Notes: generated by a model not told the origin, from the letters alone. A DNA stretch of 10,493 nucleotides from Clostridia bacterium (GCA_017416885.1 JAFQAM010000325.1:1-10493), one strand, 5' to 3'; counted from the first letter of the stretch, positions 1-6,265 are shown. Numbers and translations: made by a program.

Positions 1-224
1 ACGAAAGCGGTATTATTTATAGCAAAAACTTAAATTTTGCAAATGCTCTACAAGATTTGGGCGGAAATTTAATTTATGATATTACCGTTGCTCCATTTAA
101 GCTTTCACAGGATATTGAGCCCATATTTTTAAAAATTGATGTTGGCTCATATGCAAATACATTTGATGAGGCTATGCAATCGGGATATGAGCTTGCGTTG
201 GTCATTTTTGGCGCATTAAGCTAA
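1..224 (+). CDS. C-terminal fragment, possible patatin-like phospholipase
   Basis: An open frame enters from the left edge (first full codon at 3) and gives 73 residues before TAA at 222-224. The start lies outside the window. The tail contains an Ile-Glu-Pro-Ile stretch, then a Lys-Ile-Asp-Val-Gly segment and a Phe-Asp-Glu-Ala...Gly-Tyr-Glu-Leu-Ala helix. This resembles the end of bacterial patatin-like phospholipases, where a strand with an Asp-x-Gly is followed by a helix ending Gly-Tyr-x-x-Ala. The Ser-Asp catalytic dyad of that family would lie upstream and cannot be seen, so the family call is tentative. That it is a real coding end is more secure than its function. It converges on the next gene, and the two stop codons overlap by a few bases with no hairpin terminator between them. 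Confidence 0.4.
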   Translation, partial: ESGIIYSKNLNFANALQDLGGNLIYDITVAPFKLSQDIEPIFLKIDVGSYANTFDEAMQSGYELALVIFGALS

Positions 225-797
225 AAACGATAATTTTTTTATAGCATCATTTTTTACAATGCAATCGTAATGCTCATTAAGATATGACGACATACCGCAT
301 TTTATGTATTTACCGTATTCAAGTAAAAATGCATACTTTAAATTTTTAAAATTTATATTTTCCATAGCTAAAAGATACTTTTTTCTGTCTTTATCATAAT
401 AAACCGATGTTTTTTCTTGATGCTTGATTTCATTAAGTCTATAAATTACGCTAAGCAGCTTATCAAGGCTGTCAAGCTCGTAAATTGCTTGATTTATCTT
501 CTTTTTGGCTTCTATATCAGGATTTTTATCCTTGTACACGGTTTTGCTTGCCTCCGTACCGATACAGCTTATATATATTTCACAACCACCGTTTTTTGAT
601 GGGAATATTTCAGTAAAAAGCTTTTTATTACTGTATGAAAAATCTGTTTTTGATTTTATTTCCTTTAGAAGACACGAAAATGCTTCCTTGATTTCATTTT
701 CGTTAAGCTCTTCATTATTCAAGATATTATATTTTGTTGCTTCCTCGCGGTTCAGGGAAACCTTAACGGCTTGCTTGCCTATTCTTAATATCTCCAT
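216..797 (-). CDS. mecA: Adaptor protein MecA (ClpC adaptor family)
   Basis: 193 residues. MecA proteins are adaptors that bind substrates through the N-terminal domain and deliver them to the ClpC unfoldase of ClpCP through the C-terminal domain. The first 80 residues fit the N-domain: an opening Met-Glu-Ile-x-Arg-Ile strand, a helix at about 35-50, then a strand ending near residue 80. Residues 100-190 fit the C-domain, with a Tyr-Tyr and Tyr-Leu-Leu strand pair (133-143), a Leu-Leu-Glu-Tyr-Gly-Lys motif (158-163) and a terminal Ala-Ile-Lys-Lys-Leu (185-189). The linker is short and the protein is somewhat smaller than the Bacillus form. The start is set by a strong Shine-Dalgarno site (GGGAGGTGG on the minus strand, 802-810) and a canonical promoter just upstream. 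This is not the unrelated PBP2a gene also called mecA. I am fairly sure of the family; its targets are unknown. Confidence 0.82.
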   Translation of the reverse strand: MEILRIGKQAVKVSLNREEATKYNILNNEELNENEIKEAFSCLLKEIKSKTDFSYSNKKLFTEIFPSKNGGCEIYISCIGTEASKTVYKDKNPDIEAKKKINQAIYELDSLDKLLSVIYRLNEIKHQEKTSVYYDKDRKKYLLAMENINFKNLKYAFLLEYGKYIKCGMSSYLNEHYDCIVKNDAIKKLSFLA

Positions 798-818
798 GGG
801 TCCACCTCCCTTTTAAAC

Positions 819-847
819 ATTATATGCTTTACTTAAAAATAGTGCAA
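819..847 (-). promoter_or_regulatory. Sigma-A-type promoter of the mecA-like gene
   Basis: Read on the minus strand, TTGCAC (842-847) is followed after exactly 17 bases by a perfect TATAAT (819-824). Transcription would begin near 812, leaving a leader of about 15 bases that is mostly ribosome binding site (801-810). Confidence 0.75.
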
Positions 848-891
848 GGAACAATATTTGTAAAATTTGAGTATATATGTATTTTTGCACT
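841..891. repeat. 7-bp inverted repeat in the mecA/SLH divergent region
   Basis: AGTGCAA at 841-847 is mirrored by TTGCACT at 885-891, 37 bases apart. The left arm includes the -35 hexamer of the mecA promoter and the right arm lies just upstream of the probable -10 of the SLH gene. This could be a paired operator for the two divergent genes. The arms are short, so chance is a real alternative. Confidence 0.3.
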
Positions 892-901
892 GATTTGACA
901 A

Positions 902-907
902 TATAAT
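902..907 (+). promoter_or_regulatory. Candidate -10 element of the SLH-protein gene
   Basis: A perfect TATAAT stands 25 bases before the start codon, with AAGGAG at 921-926 correctly spaced from ATG 933. No good -35 lies 16-18 bases upstream. The nearby TTGACA (895-900) is too close to be its partner. The gene may depend on an activator or another sigma factor, or the hexamer may be fortuitous in AT-rich DNA. Confidence 0.35.
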
Positions 908-932
908 TTAACAGAAAGAAAAGGAGTTTTAT

Positions 933-2207
933 ATGAAAAGGTTTATAATTTTTGCTTTGATTTTAATTTCTATGCTATGCATAGGCGTATCTGCCACTGA
1001 TATTATTTCGCCTGCTATTGAGGTTATTGCAGGTCAAAATGAAATGATAAAAACAGGACTGACACAGGACGGGACAATTTCTTTTGATACATATGACTTT
1101 GATGAGGTTTTAGGCACAAATGTAAAGAGCATTACTGTTTGCAGTCTGCCAAATGATAGCGACGGAAGGCTAATGCTTGGTAACTTATATGTTGTTGAAA
1201 ATCAAGTGATTTCAAGAGAGGATTTTTCTCTTTTAAAGTATGTGTCAGCATCAAATAAAGAAAGCAATGACACATCATTTACATTTGAGCCAAACGGTAG
1301 CGGATATATAATTGAGTGCTCGCTTAAATCGATTGAAAATGTAAATTTTTCACCTGTTGCTTCAAACGGTGAGGTTATCAGCGTTTGGACACAGGAAAAT
1401 ATATCAAGCTACGGTACGCTTGCAGGGTACGATCCAGACGGGGACAATTTGAAATTTGAGATAGTAAATTATCCTAAAAAGGGACTTGTAAAACTGACAA
1501 ATAGCGACACAGGTGACTATAAATACACTCCTTTTGTTAATGCAAGAGGTACTGATGCGTTTTCGTACAGAGTAAGAGATAGCTACGGTGAATACTCAGA
1601 AATTTGCACAGTAAATATTAAGGTTGATAAGCTAAGAGTAAGCTTAGTATTTAATGATTTAGAAAATGAAAAGTATTTGAATGCGGCTTTGGTAATGAAG
1701 GAGCTTGACATAATGGAATGCTTGGAAAACAGTGACGGCTCATTCTCCTTTAAGCCTAATGAAAAAATTACAAGAGAGGAATTTGTTTATTTGCTTATGA
1801 CCACATTGGGAGCAAAAAACGTGCCTACTCTTGATAAAACAAGATTCGCGGATAATGATGAAATATCGCCACAGTATAGAGGATATATTGAGGGCGCTAT
1901 GTCTCTTGGAATAATCAGCGGTGAAAATAAACAGGACGGATTATACTTCAATCCTAAAAAAGAAATAACACTTGCCGATGCTGCTATGATTATAAATAAT
2001 ATAATCGGCGCAAAAGCAAATAACAAACCAACCTTTAAGGATGATGATGGTATTCCAAGCAATGCAAGAGATGATATTTATGCTCTTTGTGAAGCCGGTA
2101 TAATCAGCTGTGAAAACGGTGAAATAAAAGCAACCAATCCGCTTTCACGCTCACAGACTGCTCAAATACTGCTTTCGCTTTTACAATATAGAGGAAAATT
2201 AAACTAA
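933..2207 (+). CDS. Secreted SLH-domain protein with Ig/cadherin-like module
   Basis: 424 residues. A Lys-Arg start and hydrophobic core (residues 1-21, probable cleavage after Val-Ser-Ala) indicate Sec export. Residues about 55-140 form a strand-rich region of unknown type that resembles a partial copy of the next module. Residues about 141-231 match a bacterial Ig/cadherin-like module: Asp-Pro-Asp-Gly-Asp (167-171), a Gly-Asp-Tyr-Lys-Tyr-Thr-Pro strand (194-200), Asp-x-Phe-Ser-Tyr-Arg-Val-Arg-Asp (208-216) and a closing Val-Asn-Ile-Lys-Val. Three S-layer homology repeats follow, beginning near 240, 305 and 368, which in this group anchor proteins to pyruvylated or related secondary cell-wall polymers. 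No catalytic domain is visible, so a structural, adhesive or envelope role is likely. Start supported by AAGGAG at 921-926. It appears to be transcribed alone, ending in the strong terminator immediately downstream. Confidence 0.85.
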   Translation: MKRFIIFALILISMLCIGVSATDIISPAIEVIAGQNEMIKTGLTQDGTISFDTYDFDEVLGTNVKSITVCSLPNDSDGRLMLGNLYVVENQVISREDFSLLKYVSASNKESNDTSFTFEPNGSGYIIECSLKSIENVNFSPVASNGEVISVWTQENISSYGTLAGYDPDGDNLKFEIVNYPKKGLVKLTNSDTGDYKYTPFVNARGTDAFSYRVRDSYGEYSEICTVNIKVDKLRVSLVFNDLENEKYLNAALVMKELDIMECLENSDGSFSFKPNEKITREEFVYLLMTTLGAKNVPTLDKTRFADNDEISPQYRGYIEGAMSLGIISGENKQDGLYFNPKKEITLADAAMIINNIIGAKANNKPTFKDDDGIPSNARDDIYALCEAGIISCENGEIKATNPLSRSQTAQILLSLLQYRGKLN

Positions 2208-2252
2208 AAAACGCCAATATGTGTCGATAATCGGCACATATTGGCATTTTTT
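2206..2252. terminator. Bidirectional intrinsic terminator
   Basis: Arms 2213-2226 and 2232-2245 form a 14-bp stem (11 perfect pairs from GCCAATATGTG, then one G-T and two G-C pairs) with an ATAAT loop. A T-run follows at 2247-2252, and an A-run precedes at 2206-2211, which becomes a U-run in the opposite direction. It lies between convergent genes and can end both the SLH-gene transcript and the minus-strand cassette transcript. Confidence 0.9.
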
Positions 2253-2271
2253 ATATAAAGAGTACTTATTA

Positions 2272-2736
2272 TTAATATTTAATATCATCAAAAATAATCA
2301 AGTCACATTTTGAACAACATAGTTTTTTTGTCATAAAATTAATATCATTGATTATATTTGTTTTATCACTATAAAATATCCAAATAAAATACTTTTTCAA
2401 ATCAAAATAATTAAGTATTGCTTCTACTCTGTTTTTATCGGCTTTTGTCCATAGTATACAATCCTCTGGATTTTGGGATTTCAGAAAAGATATTAACTGT
2501 TCGTTTAATTTTAGTTTTTTAATGTTTTCAATAAAATATTCCTGTTTTATTTTTAAAATTGTCTTTTTTTCATCTTCATTAAGTTTAATTTTTAAAAAAA
2601 CTATTTCTCTTGTAATTCTTGAATCAATATCAATCGTATCTTTATTGAGAACTTTTAGTGCATAATTATATGCTTCATTATTAAGTTCATCTGTATATAC
2701 AAGAGTGTTGTCTAAGTCAAAAATGTATTTAATCAT
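2272..2736 (-). CDS. Short HAD-superfamily hydrolase-like protein
   Basis: 154 residues. HAD motif I is clear: Phe-Asp-Leu-Asp-Asn-Thr-Leu (6-12), with Asp7 as nucleophile and Asp9 as general acid/base. Motif II is likely Thr97 in Leu-Trp-Thr-Lys, motif III Lys125, and motif IV the Asp150-Asp151 pair in Ile-Ile-Phe-Asp-Asp. A helical cap-like insert lies between motifs I and II (about 18-85). The protein stops three residues after motif IV, so it lacks the last strand and helix usual in the family. Members are mostly phosphatases of small phosphorylated metabolites; the substrate here is unknown. Its ATG overlaps the stop of the upstream DprA-like gene (ATGA at 2733-2736) and it has no convincing ribosome site of its own, so translation is probably coupled. 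The gene is very AT-rich: a hand count of 2281-2340 gives 12 G+C in 60. Confidence 0.7.
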   Translation of the reverse strand: MIKYIFDLDNTLVYTDELNNEAYNYALKVLNKDTIDIDSRITREIVFLKIKLNEDEKKTILKIKQEYFIENIKKLKLNEQLISFLKSQNPEDCILWTKADKNRVEAILNYFDLKKYFIWIFYSDKTNIINDINFMTKKLCCSKCDLIIFDDIKY

Positions 2737-3671
2737 ATGCCCGTAATTTTTTGTTGCTTTATGTCAGTTATAACTTTTTTACTTAGAAATTCGTTATTTA
2801 TTGATTTTATAAACTGTATTTGAGTAGGTGTAATAATGTCTACGCTTTCAATTGTTTTGTACTCACGATTCAGTCCAAATTGTATGTCATTGGAATCCGT
2901 CTCAAAATTAAACATTACATATCTTTTAATTCCAAATTTCTGCGCATACTCCATAGCATGACGAGATCCACTATCTCCTTCACCTTTTTTGTAACTCGCT
3001 ATCAAAATAACAGCTTTTGAAAACATCGCTTGCAACCTATCTCGTTCAATGTATCTTGCTACTGCTTCGTACTTATTATCAGCATCTTTGAAATACTCTG
3101 TCAGTAATAATCCGCCACTTTCTACAATACTATCAGCCAATTCTCTGTTTTTTCTCGGTGCAATATTATTTAAATCTGTTGGTAGAATAGCTATAGTTTT
3201 AGCATGTTTTTCTACACACACTCTATGTGCTATTTCATCACATCCTTTTGCTAAACCACTAACGATATTCAATTCGCAATCCAATAATTTTTCTACTATC
3301 CTTCGCTCTCTTTTTTCAATTTCCGATGTAGGATCGGTTAAGCCGATAACTGCAACATTGTTATTCAAGTTTTCCAACAATTTTCTCTGTCCCTTGTAAA
3401 ATAATAAATATGGTTTTTCGCTGTTTTTAGCATTAGGATTTATGCATGGAAAATCCTCATCAAATACGCATATCATGCCTAACTTTTGATATTCAACAGC
3501 CTCAAACTGTTTTTTTAGTTCATCGCACTTAATTGAAATATCAAAATGCTCAACAAACAGTTTTTCAATGTCTTCTAAATTACTAAAATCTTTCCAAAAC
3601 TGGTTGTTAGTTCGTATATATCCACATTCTTTTGCAGCCAAAATCTTCAATGCAATATTAGTATAAACCAT
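2733..3671 (-). CDS. DprA/Smf-like SLOG-fold protein
   Basis: 312 residues from the chosen start. An N-terminal helical part holds the DprA-like Asp-Phe-Pro...Pro-Tyr-Leu-Leu-Phe-Tyr-Lys-Gly pattern (73-94). The Rossmann core follows: Val-Ala-Val-Ile-Gly (106-110), Val-Ser-Gly-Leu-Ala-Lys-Gly-Cys-Asp-Glu-Ile-Ala-His (137-149), Thr-Ile-Ala-Ile-Leu-Pro (159-164), Glu-Arg-Asp-Arg (209-212) and Gly-Asp-Ser-Gly-Ser-Arg-His-Ala (232-239). In true DprA, which loads RecA on incoming DNA, the fourth motif is Arg-Asn-Arg and a C-terminal winged helix often follows. Here the motif differs and the tail is short, so this is a divergent SLOG protein, more likely a nucleotide- or DNA-sensing partner than the competence gene. 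A longer frame reaches 3752, but AGGAGG sits just upstream of ATG 3671 and the longer form would run deep into the previous gene. It follows the PRTase-like gene by 8 bases and overlaps the HAD gene by 4. Confidence 0.8.
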   Translation of the reverse strand: MVYTNIALKILAAKECGYIRTNNQFWKDFSNLEDIEKLFVEHFDISIKCDELKKQFEAVEYQKLGMICVFDEDFPCINPNAKNSEKPYLLFYKGQRKLLENLNNNVAVIGLTDPTSEIEKRERRIVEKLLDCELNIVSGLAKGCDEIAHRVCVEKHAKTIAILPTDLNNIAPRKNRELADSIVESGGLLLTEYFKDADNKYEAVARYIERDRLQAMFSKAVILIASYKKGEGDSGSRHAMEYAQKFGIKRYVMFNFETDSNDIQFGLNREYKTIESVDIITPTQIQFIKSINNEFLSKKVITDIKQQKITGI

Positions 3672-3673
3672 AT

Positions 3674-3681
3674 TTCCTCCT
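3674..3681 (-). promoter_or_regulatory. Ribosome binding site fixing the DprA-like start
   Basis: The minus strand reads AGGAGGAAAT before ATG at 3669-3671, with normal spacing. The site overlaps the stop codon of the upstream PRTase-like gene (3680-3682). It decides for the 312-residue form over an upstream in-frame ATG at 3752. Confidence 0.85.
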
Positions 3682-4285
3682 AAATTTTTGTATAAGCTAC
3701 TGAATAAAATACAACTCTTTTCGCCCCATAAGATAATAGTGCCTGAATACAATCTTCATCTATATTGCAATATCGAGTATATATGTCATCAATTAACAAA
3801 ACCTCTCTACCATAAATTTTGCTTTTATCTATGTAACAGGTAGCATTAGTAATGCCAGGGTATGGCATCGGTCCATTGTTTCTTGCACTAGACCGTGCTA
3901 AATGAGTTGTAGCAGTATCTATTTTTCTAACTATTGTCGATGTTCCATTTTCAATAGAATTTAAATAATCGCAAGCTACGCTTACGGATATTTGAAAATG
4001 CATCTGAGATTCAGCCATATTCGCTCTTGATCTTGGTACACATACGCACACTGGGGCATTCATATTTTGGCATTGAATGACCTGAGGGATATCATTTATT
4101 AAAATATTTACCACATTACACGCCGCTCGTCTTAATATCTCTTTATGTGTATTATTGAAAGTGTTTTTTAAAGTATTTAGATAGTTAGGATTGTTAGGGT
4201 TGCCATATCCAGTATAGTAAGTATGAAAATATCCAGTAACATTTTGATTTAAATATTCATTTTTATAAATAGTAAATTCAGTCAT
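3680..4285 (-). CDS. ComF-like phosphoribosyltransferase-fold protein
   Basis: 201 residues. The C-terminal half follows the ComF/type I PRTase plan: Val-Cys-Val-Pro-Arg-Ser-Arg (81-87) at the place of the ComF Pro-Val-Pro loop, a basic Ala-Arg-Ser-Ser-Ala-Arg-Asn segment (130-136), then Val-Leu-Leu-Ile-Asp-Asp (162-167), and a last helix-strand with Gly-Ala-Lys-Arg-Val (187-191). The two acidic residues of the PRPP motif (Asp166, Asp167) and the following Thr170 are present, but the canonical Thr-Gly-x-Thr phosphate loop is replaced by Arg-Tyr-Cys-Asn (171-174). It may bind a nucleotide-like ligand without normal transferase chemistry. There is no N-terminal zinc finger as in classical ComF. 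Start supported by AAAGGAT (4292-4298 region). First gene of the cassette, 50 bases after rqcH. Fold fairly secure, function inferred from neighbours. Confidence 0.72.
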   Translation of the reverse strand: MTEFTIYKNEYLNQNVTGYFHTYYTGYGNPNNPNYLNTLKNTFNNTHKEILRRAACNVVNILINDIPQVIQCQNMNAPVCVCVPRSRANMAESQMHFQISVSVACDYLNSIENGTSTIVRKIDTATTHLARSSARNNGPMPYPGITNATCYIDKSKIYGREVLLIDDIYTRYCNIDEDCIQALLSYGAKRVVFYSVAYTKI

Positions 4286-4300
4286 TATTGTATCCTTTCA

Positions 4301-4329
4301 ATATTAGAATATATTACAAATTTAAATTT
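4301..4329 (-). promoter_or_regulatory. AT-rich head of the cassette: palindrome and weak -10
   Basis: The 50 bases between rqcH and the PRTase-like gene contain a perfect 12-bp palindrome, AAATTTAAATTT (4318-4329), immediately followed on the minus strand by TAATAT (4311-4316). No convincing -35 is seen and there is no terminator after rqcH. The cassette may be read through from rqcH, driven by a weak local promoter with an overlapping operator, or both. Confidence 0.22.
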
Positions 4330-4335
4330 ATAGGA

Positions 4336-6084
4336 TTATTTTTGTTGCATTTCCTTTATGCGTTTTTCGTTTGGTGTGACATAGGCGGTCCAGTTGACAT
4401 GGTAGATTACATAGCCCGGCTTTGATGAGGCGGGCTTTTTTACATGCTTGGCGTAGGTATAGTCAACGGCTATGTTGTCGCCCTCTGCTTTTGAATAGTA
4501 GGCGGCAATTTCGGCAGCCTCGGTAAAGTCCTTTGCGTCAGGCTCTTCGCCGTGGGCTTGTAAAAGCACATGGGAGCCCGGGAGGTTTTTGACATGAAAC
4601 CACCAATCGGATTTTTCTGCAAGCTTGGTTGTGATGTAATCGTTTTGGATATTATTCTTGCCACAGAGCACGGTATAGCCGCTGCTTGTTTTGAATTTAA
4701 GCGGTTGCGGCGCACCTTGCTTTGACTGAACATAATTTTTCATTTTTGAGGCGTAGCCACTGTGAAAAAGCTCGTCGCGTATCTGTAAAAGGTCGCTTTC
4801 CTTCTCCGCCTTGGTTAAGGATTCAAATACGGTTGAGATATATTCAAGCTCATTTTTAGCAATTTCAATTTGCTTTGCAAGCTCTGTTTTTGCTTTTTTA
4901 AGCTTATTATACCTTTTGTAGTATTTTTGCGCGTTTTGAGACGGGGATAGCTTTTCGTCAAGAGGAATATCAATCATTGGGCATTCATCATCATAATAGT
5001 TAATGACCTTAGCGCTTAAAACGCCTTTTTTAATCATATGAAGGTTGGCGGTGATGAGGTCTGCCATTATGCGATACTTATCCGCTTCCTCGCATTGCTC
5101 AATTTCCTCGGTTTGTAATGAGATTTTTTTAGTAATTCTTGATTCTGCGTTAATTAGTAGTCTTAAAATATCGCTTGATTTTTGTTTAATTCTTTCATTT
5201 TGTCCTTTTTTAGAATAGTAGGCATCTATTAGCTTTGAAAAGCTTTCGTATTCTATGCTTCTATATTTGCTGCCTAAATATTCCAATGGAAAATATGAAA
5301 ATTCAAAGGGTTTTTCCTGCTCATCTACTATTAAATATGGCTTTAACTCCATATTACGCATTTTTTCAGTAAAATCTAAAAAAGCGGCTGAGAGTGTTTG
5401 TTTTTCCACATCAAAAAGCTGTGAATCATGGCTTTTTGATACCTTGTAGGTTAGTTGTCTTGCGGTTGACGGCGCTATACCTAAAAAGCCTGAGGTTATG
5501 AATTTTTCGCATTTCATTTCTGTTGGCGCGCTATCAAATTTTAAGAAAAATTGCTCTTTGGTTACATCTAAGGTTTCAAGCTTATCCTGTTTTGGTGGAA
5601 GCTCGTATTTCATACCGACTAAAAGCTGTCTTTTATCACTTGTTGAAAAATCAATAGGCTTTAATATTGCTAAAATTTTGTAATCTGCATCAGTTAAAAT
5701 TATATTACTGTATTTGCCCATAATTTCGCAAATGAGATATTTTTTAACCTTGAAGCCCATTTCGTCATATGCATCAAATTCAAGCTGACAAACTCTTTCG
5801 TAGCCGAGACATTTTGCATCTGTCATTTTGCCGCCGCTTATATGCTTACGGAGCAGCATACAAAGCATAGGCGCTTTTTGCGGATTTTCTGTTTGAGTCT
5901 CGGTTAAATTTATTCTTGGGCAATTAGAGCCTGCGTTTATTAGCAACTTTGCATTTCTTTTGATAGAATGAAGCATTAATACTATTTCATCGTTTGAGGG
6001 CTGATAAACCTTCTCTATTTTGCATTCGCCAAGTCTTTTGATTTCATTTACAACTAAGCGAAGCATACCTGCATCAAATGCCAT
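4336..6084 (-). CDS. rqcH: RqcH, ribosome quality control factor (NFACT family)
   Basis: 582 residues, the usual length for bacterial NFACT/FbpA-family proteins. RqcH binds stalled 50S subunits carrying peptidyl-tRNA and, with alanyl-tRNA, adds C-terminal alanine tails that mark the nascent chain for proteolysis. The NFACT-N domain occupies about 1-290, opening Met-Ala-Phe-Asp-Ala-Gly and including Glu-Ile-Met-Gly-Lys-Tyr-Ser-Asn (120-127). Charged helical segments at about 295-335 and 385-430 fit the coiled-coil arms. NFACT-R (about 455-570) has Asp-Trp-Trp-Phe-His-Val-Lys-Asn (493-500) and a Lys-Lys-Pro...Pro-Gly-Tyr-Val stretch. The Asp-Arg pair important for tailing in characterised homologues appears here as Glu96-Arg97. 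Start supported by AAAGGAG (6091-6097) and a canonical promoter. Older annotations call this family fibronectin-binding protein. Divergent from lon. Confidence 0.93.
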   Translation of the reverse strand: MAFDAGMLRLVVNEIKRLGECKIEKVYQPSNDEIVLMLHSIKRNAKLLINAGSNCPRINLTETQTENPQKAPMLCMLLRKHISGGKMTDAKCLGYERVCQLEFDAYDEMGFKVKKYLICEIMGKYSNIILTDADYKILAILKPIDFSTSDKRQLLVGMKYELPPKQDKLETLDVTKEQFFLKFDSAPTEMKCEKFITSGFLGIAPSTARQLTYKVSKSHDSQLFDVEKQTLSAAFLDFTEKMRNMELKPYLIVDEQEKPFEFSYFPLEYLGSKYRSIEYESFSKLIDAYYSKKGQNERIKQKSSDILRLLINAESRITKKISLQTEEIEQCEEADKYRIMADLITANLHMIKKGVLSAKVINYYDDECPMIDIPLDEKLSPSQNAQKYYKRYNKLKKAKTELAKQIEIAKNELEYISTVFESLTKAEKESDLLQIRDELFHSGYASKMKNYVQSKQGAPQPLKFKTSSGYTVLCGKNNIQNDYITTKLAEKSDWWFHVKNLPGSHVLLQAHGEEPDAKDFTEAAEIAAYYSKAEGDNIAVDYTYAKHVKKPASSKPGYVIYHVNWTAYVTPNEKRIKEMQQK

Positions 6085-6124
6085 TATTTTCTCCTTTGTA
6101 GGTTAAATTTTCTGCTTTGGCTAT

Positions 6125-6153
6125 ATTTTACACTATTTTTTCTATTAAGTCAA
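6125..6153 (-). promoter_or_regulatory. Sigma-A-type promoter of rqcH
   Basis: On the minus strand TTGACT (6148-6153) is followed after 17 bases by TAAAAT (6125-6130), with AT-rich DNA upstream at 6154-6180. Transcription would start near 6118, about 34 bases before the ATG. Confidence 0.78.
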
Positions 6154-6202
6154 ATATTTTATAATATTTTTTAAAATAAATGTGGAAATATGATTTGATT
6201 TG

Positions 6203-6211
6203 TGCTATACT
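6203..6211 (+). promoter_or_regulatory. Extended -10 promoter of lon
   Basis: TG, one base, then TATACT (6206-6211) forms an extended -10 element. No good -35 is present 16-18 bases upstream, which extended -10 promoters tolerate. The start of transcription would fall at about 6218, on the first base of the leader stem. Confidence 0.5.
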
Positions 6212-6218
6212 GTATTGT

Positions 6219-6265
6219 AGCAATCTTATAGCCTATGGCTAACTCGCAAAAATCCCAAGATTGCT
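6219..6265 (+). promoter_or_regulatory. Structured 5' leader of lon
   Basis: AGCAATCTT (6219-6227) pairs perfectly with AAGATTGCT (6257-6265). Nested inside is a small hairpin, TAGCC (6229-6233) with GGCTA (6237-6241) around a TAT loop. The outer stem begins at the predicted 5' end of the mRNA and finishes on the base before the Shine-Dalgarno site (GAAAGGA, 6266-6272). This geometry suits a 5'-end stabilising stem or translational control such as a thermosensor. No match to a CIRCE element or a complete CtsR site is seen. Confidence 0.5.

Noticed and set aside
225..256. T-run after the left-edge gene as a terminator
   Set aside because: The Ts are not preceded by a stable GC-containing stem and lie within the mecA coding sequence.
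895..900. TTGACA as the -35 of the SLH gene
   Set aside because: Seventeen bases downstream there is no -10-like sequence, and the perfect TATAAT follows it by only one base.
3672..3752. Longer N-terminus for the DprA-like protein starting at 3752
   Set aside because: It would run 73 bases into the PRTase-like gene, has no ribosome site, and the added 27 residues do not look like DprA; AGGAGG precedes the internal ATG at 3671.
2246..4335. Transposon or integrase remnants or direct repeats flanking the cassette
   Set aside because: Both edges were read for matching repeats or tRNA fragments and only common AT-rich words were found.
4470..5683. Open frames in other phases within rqcH
   Set aside because: Low-complexity translations wholly inside a well-conserved gene, without start signals.
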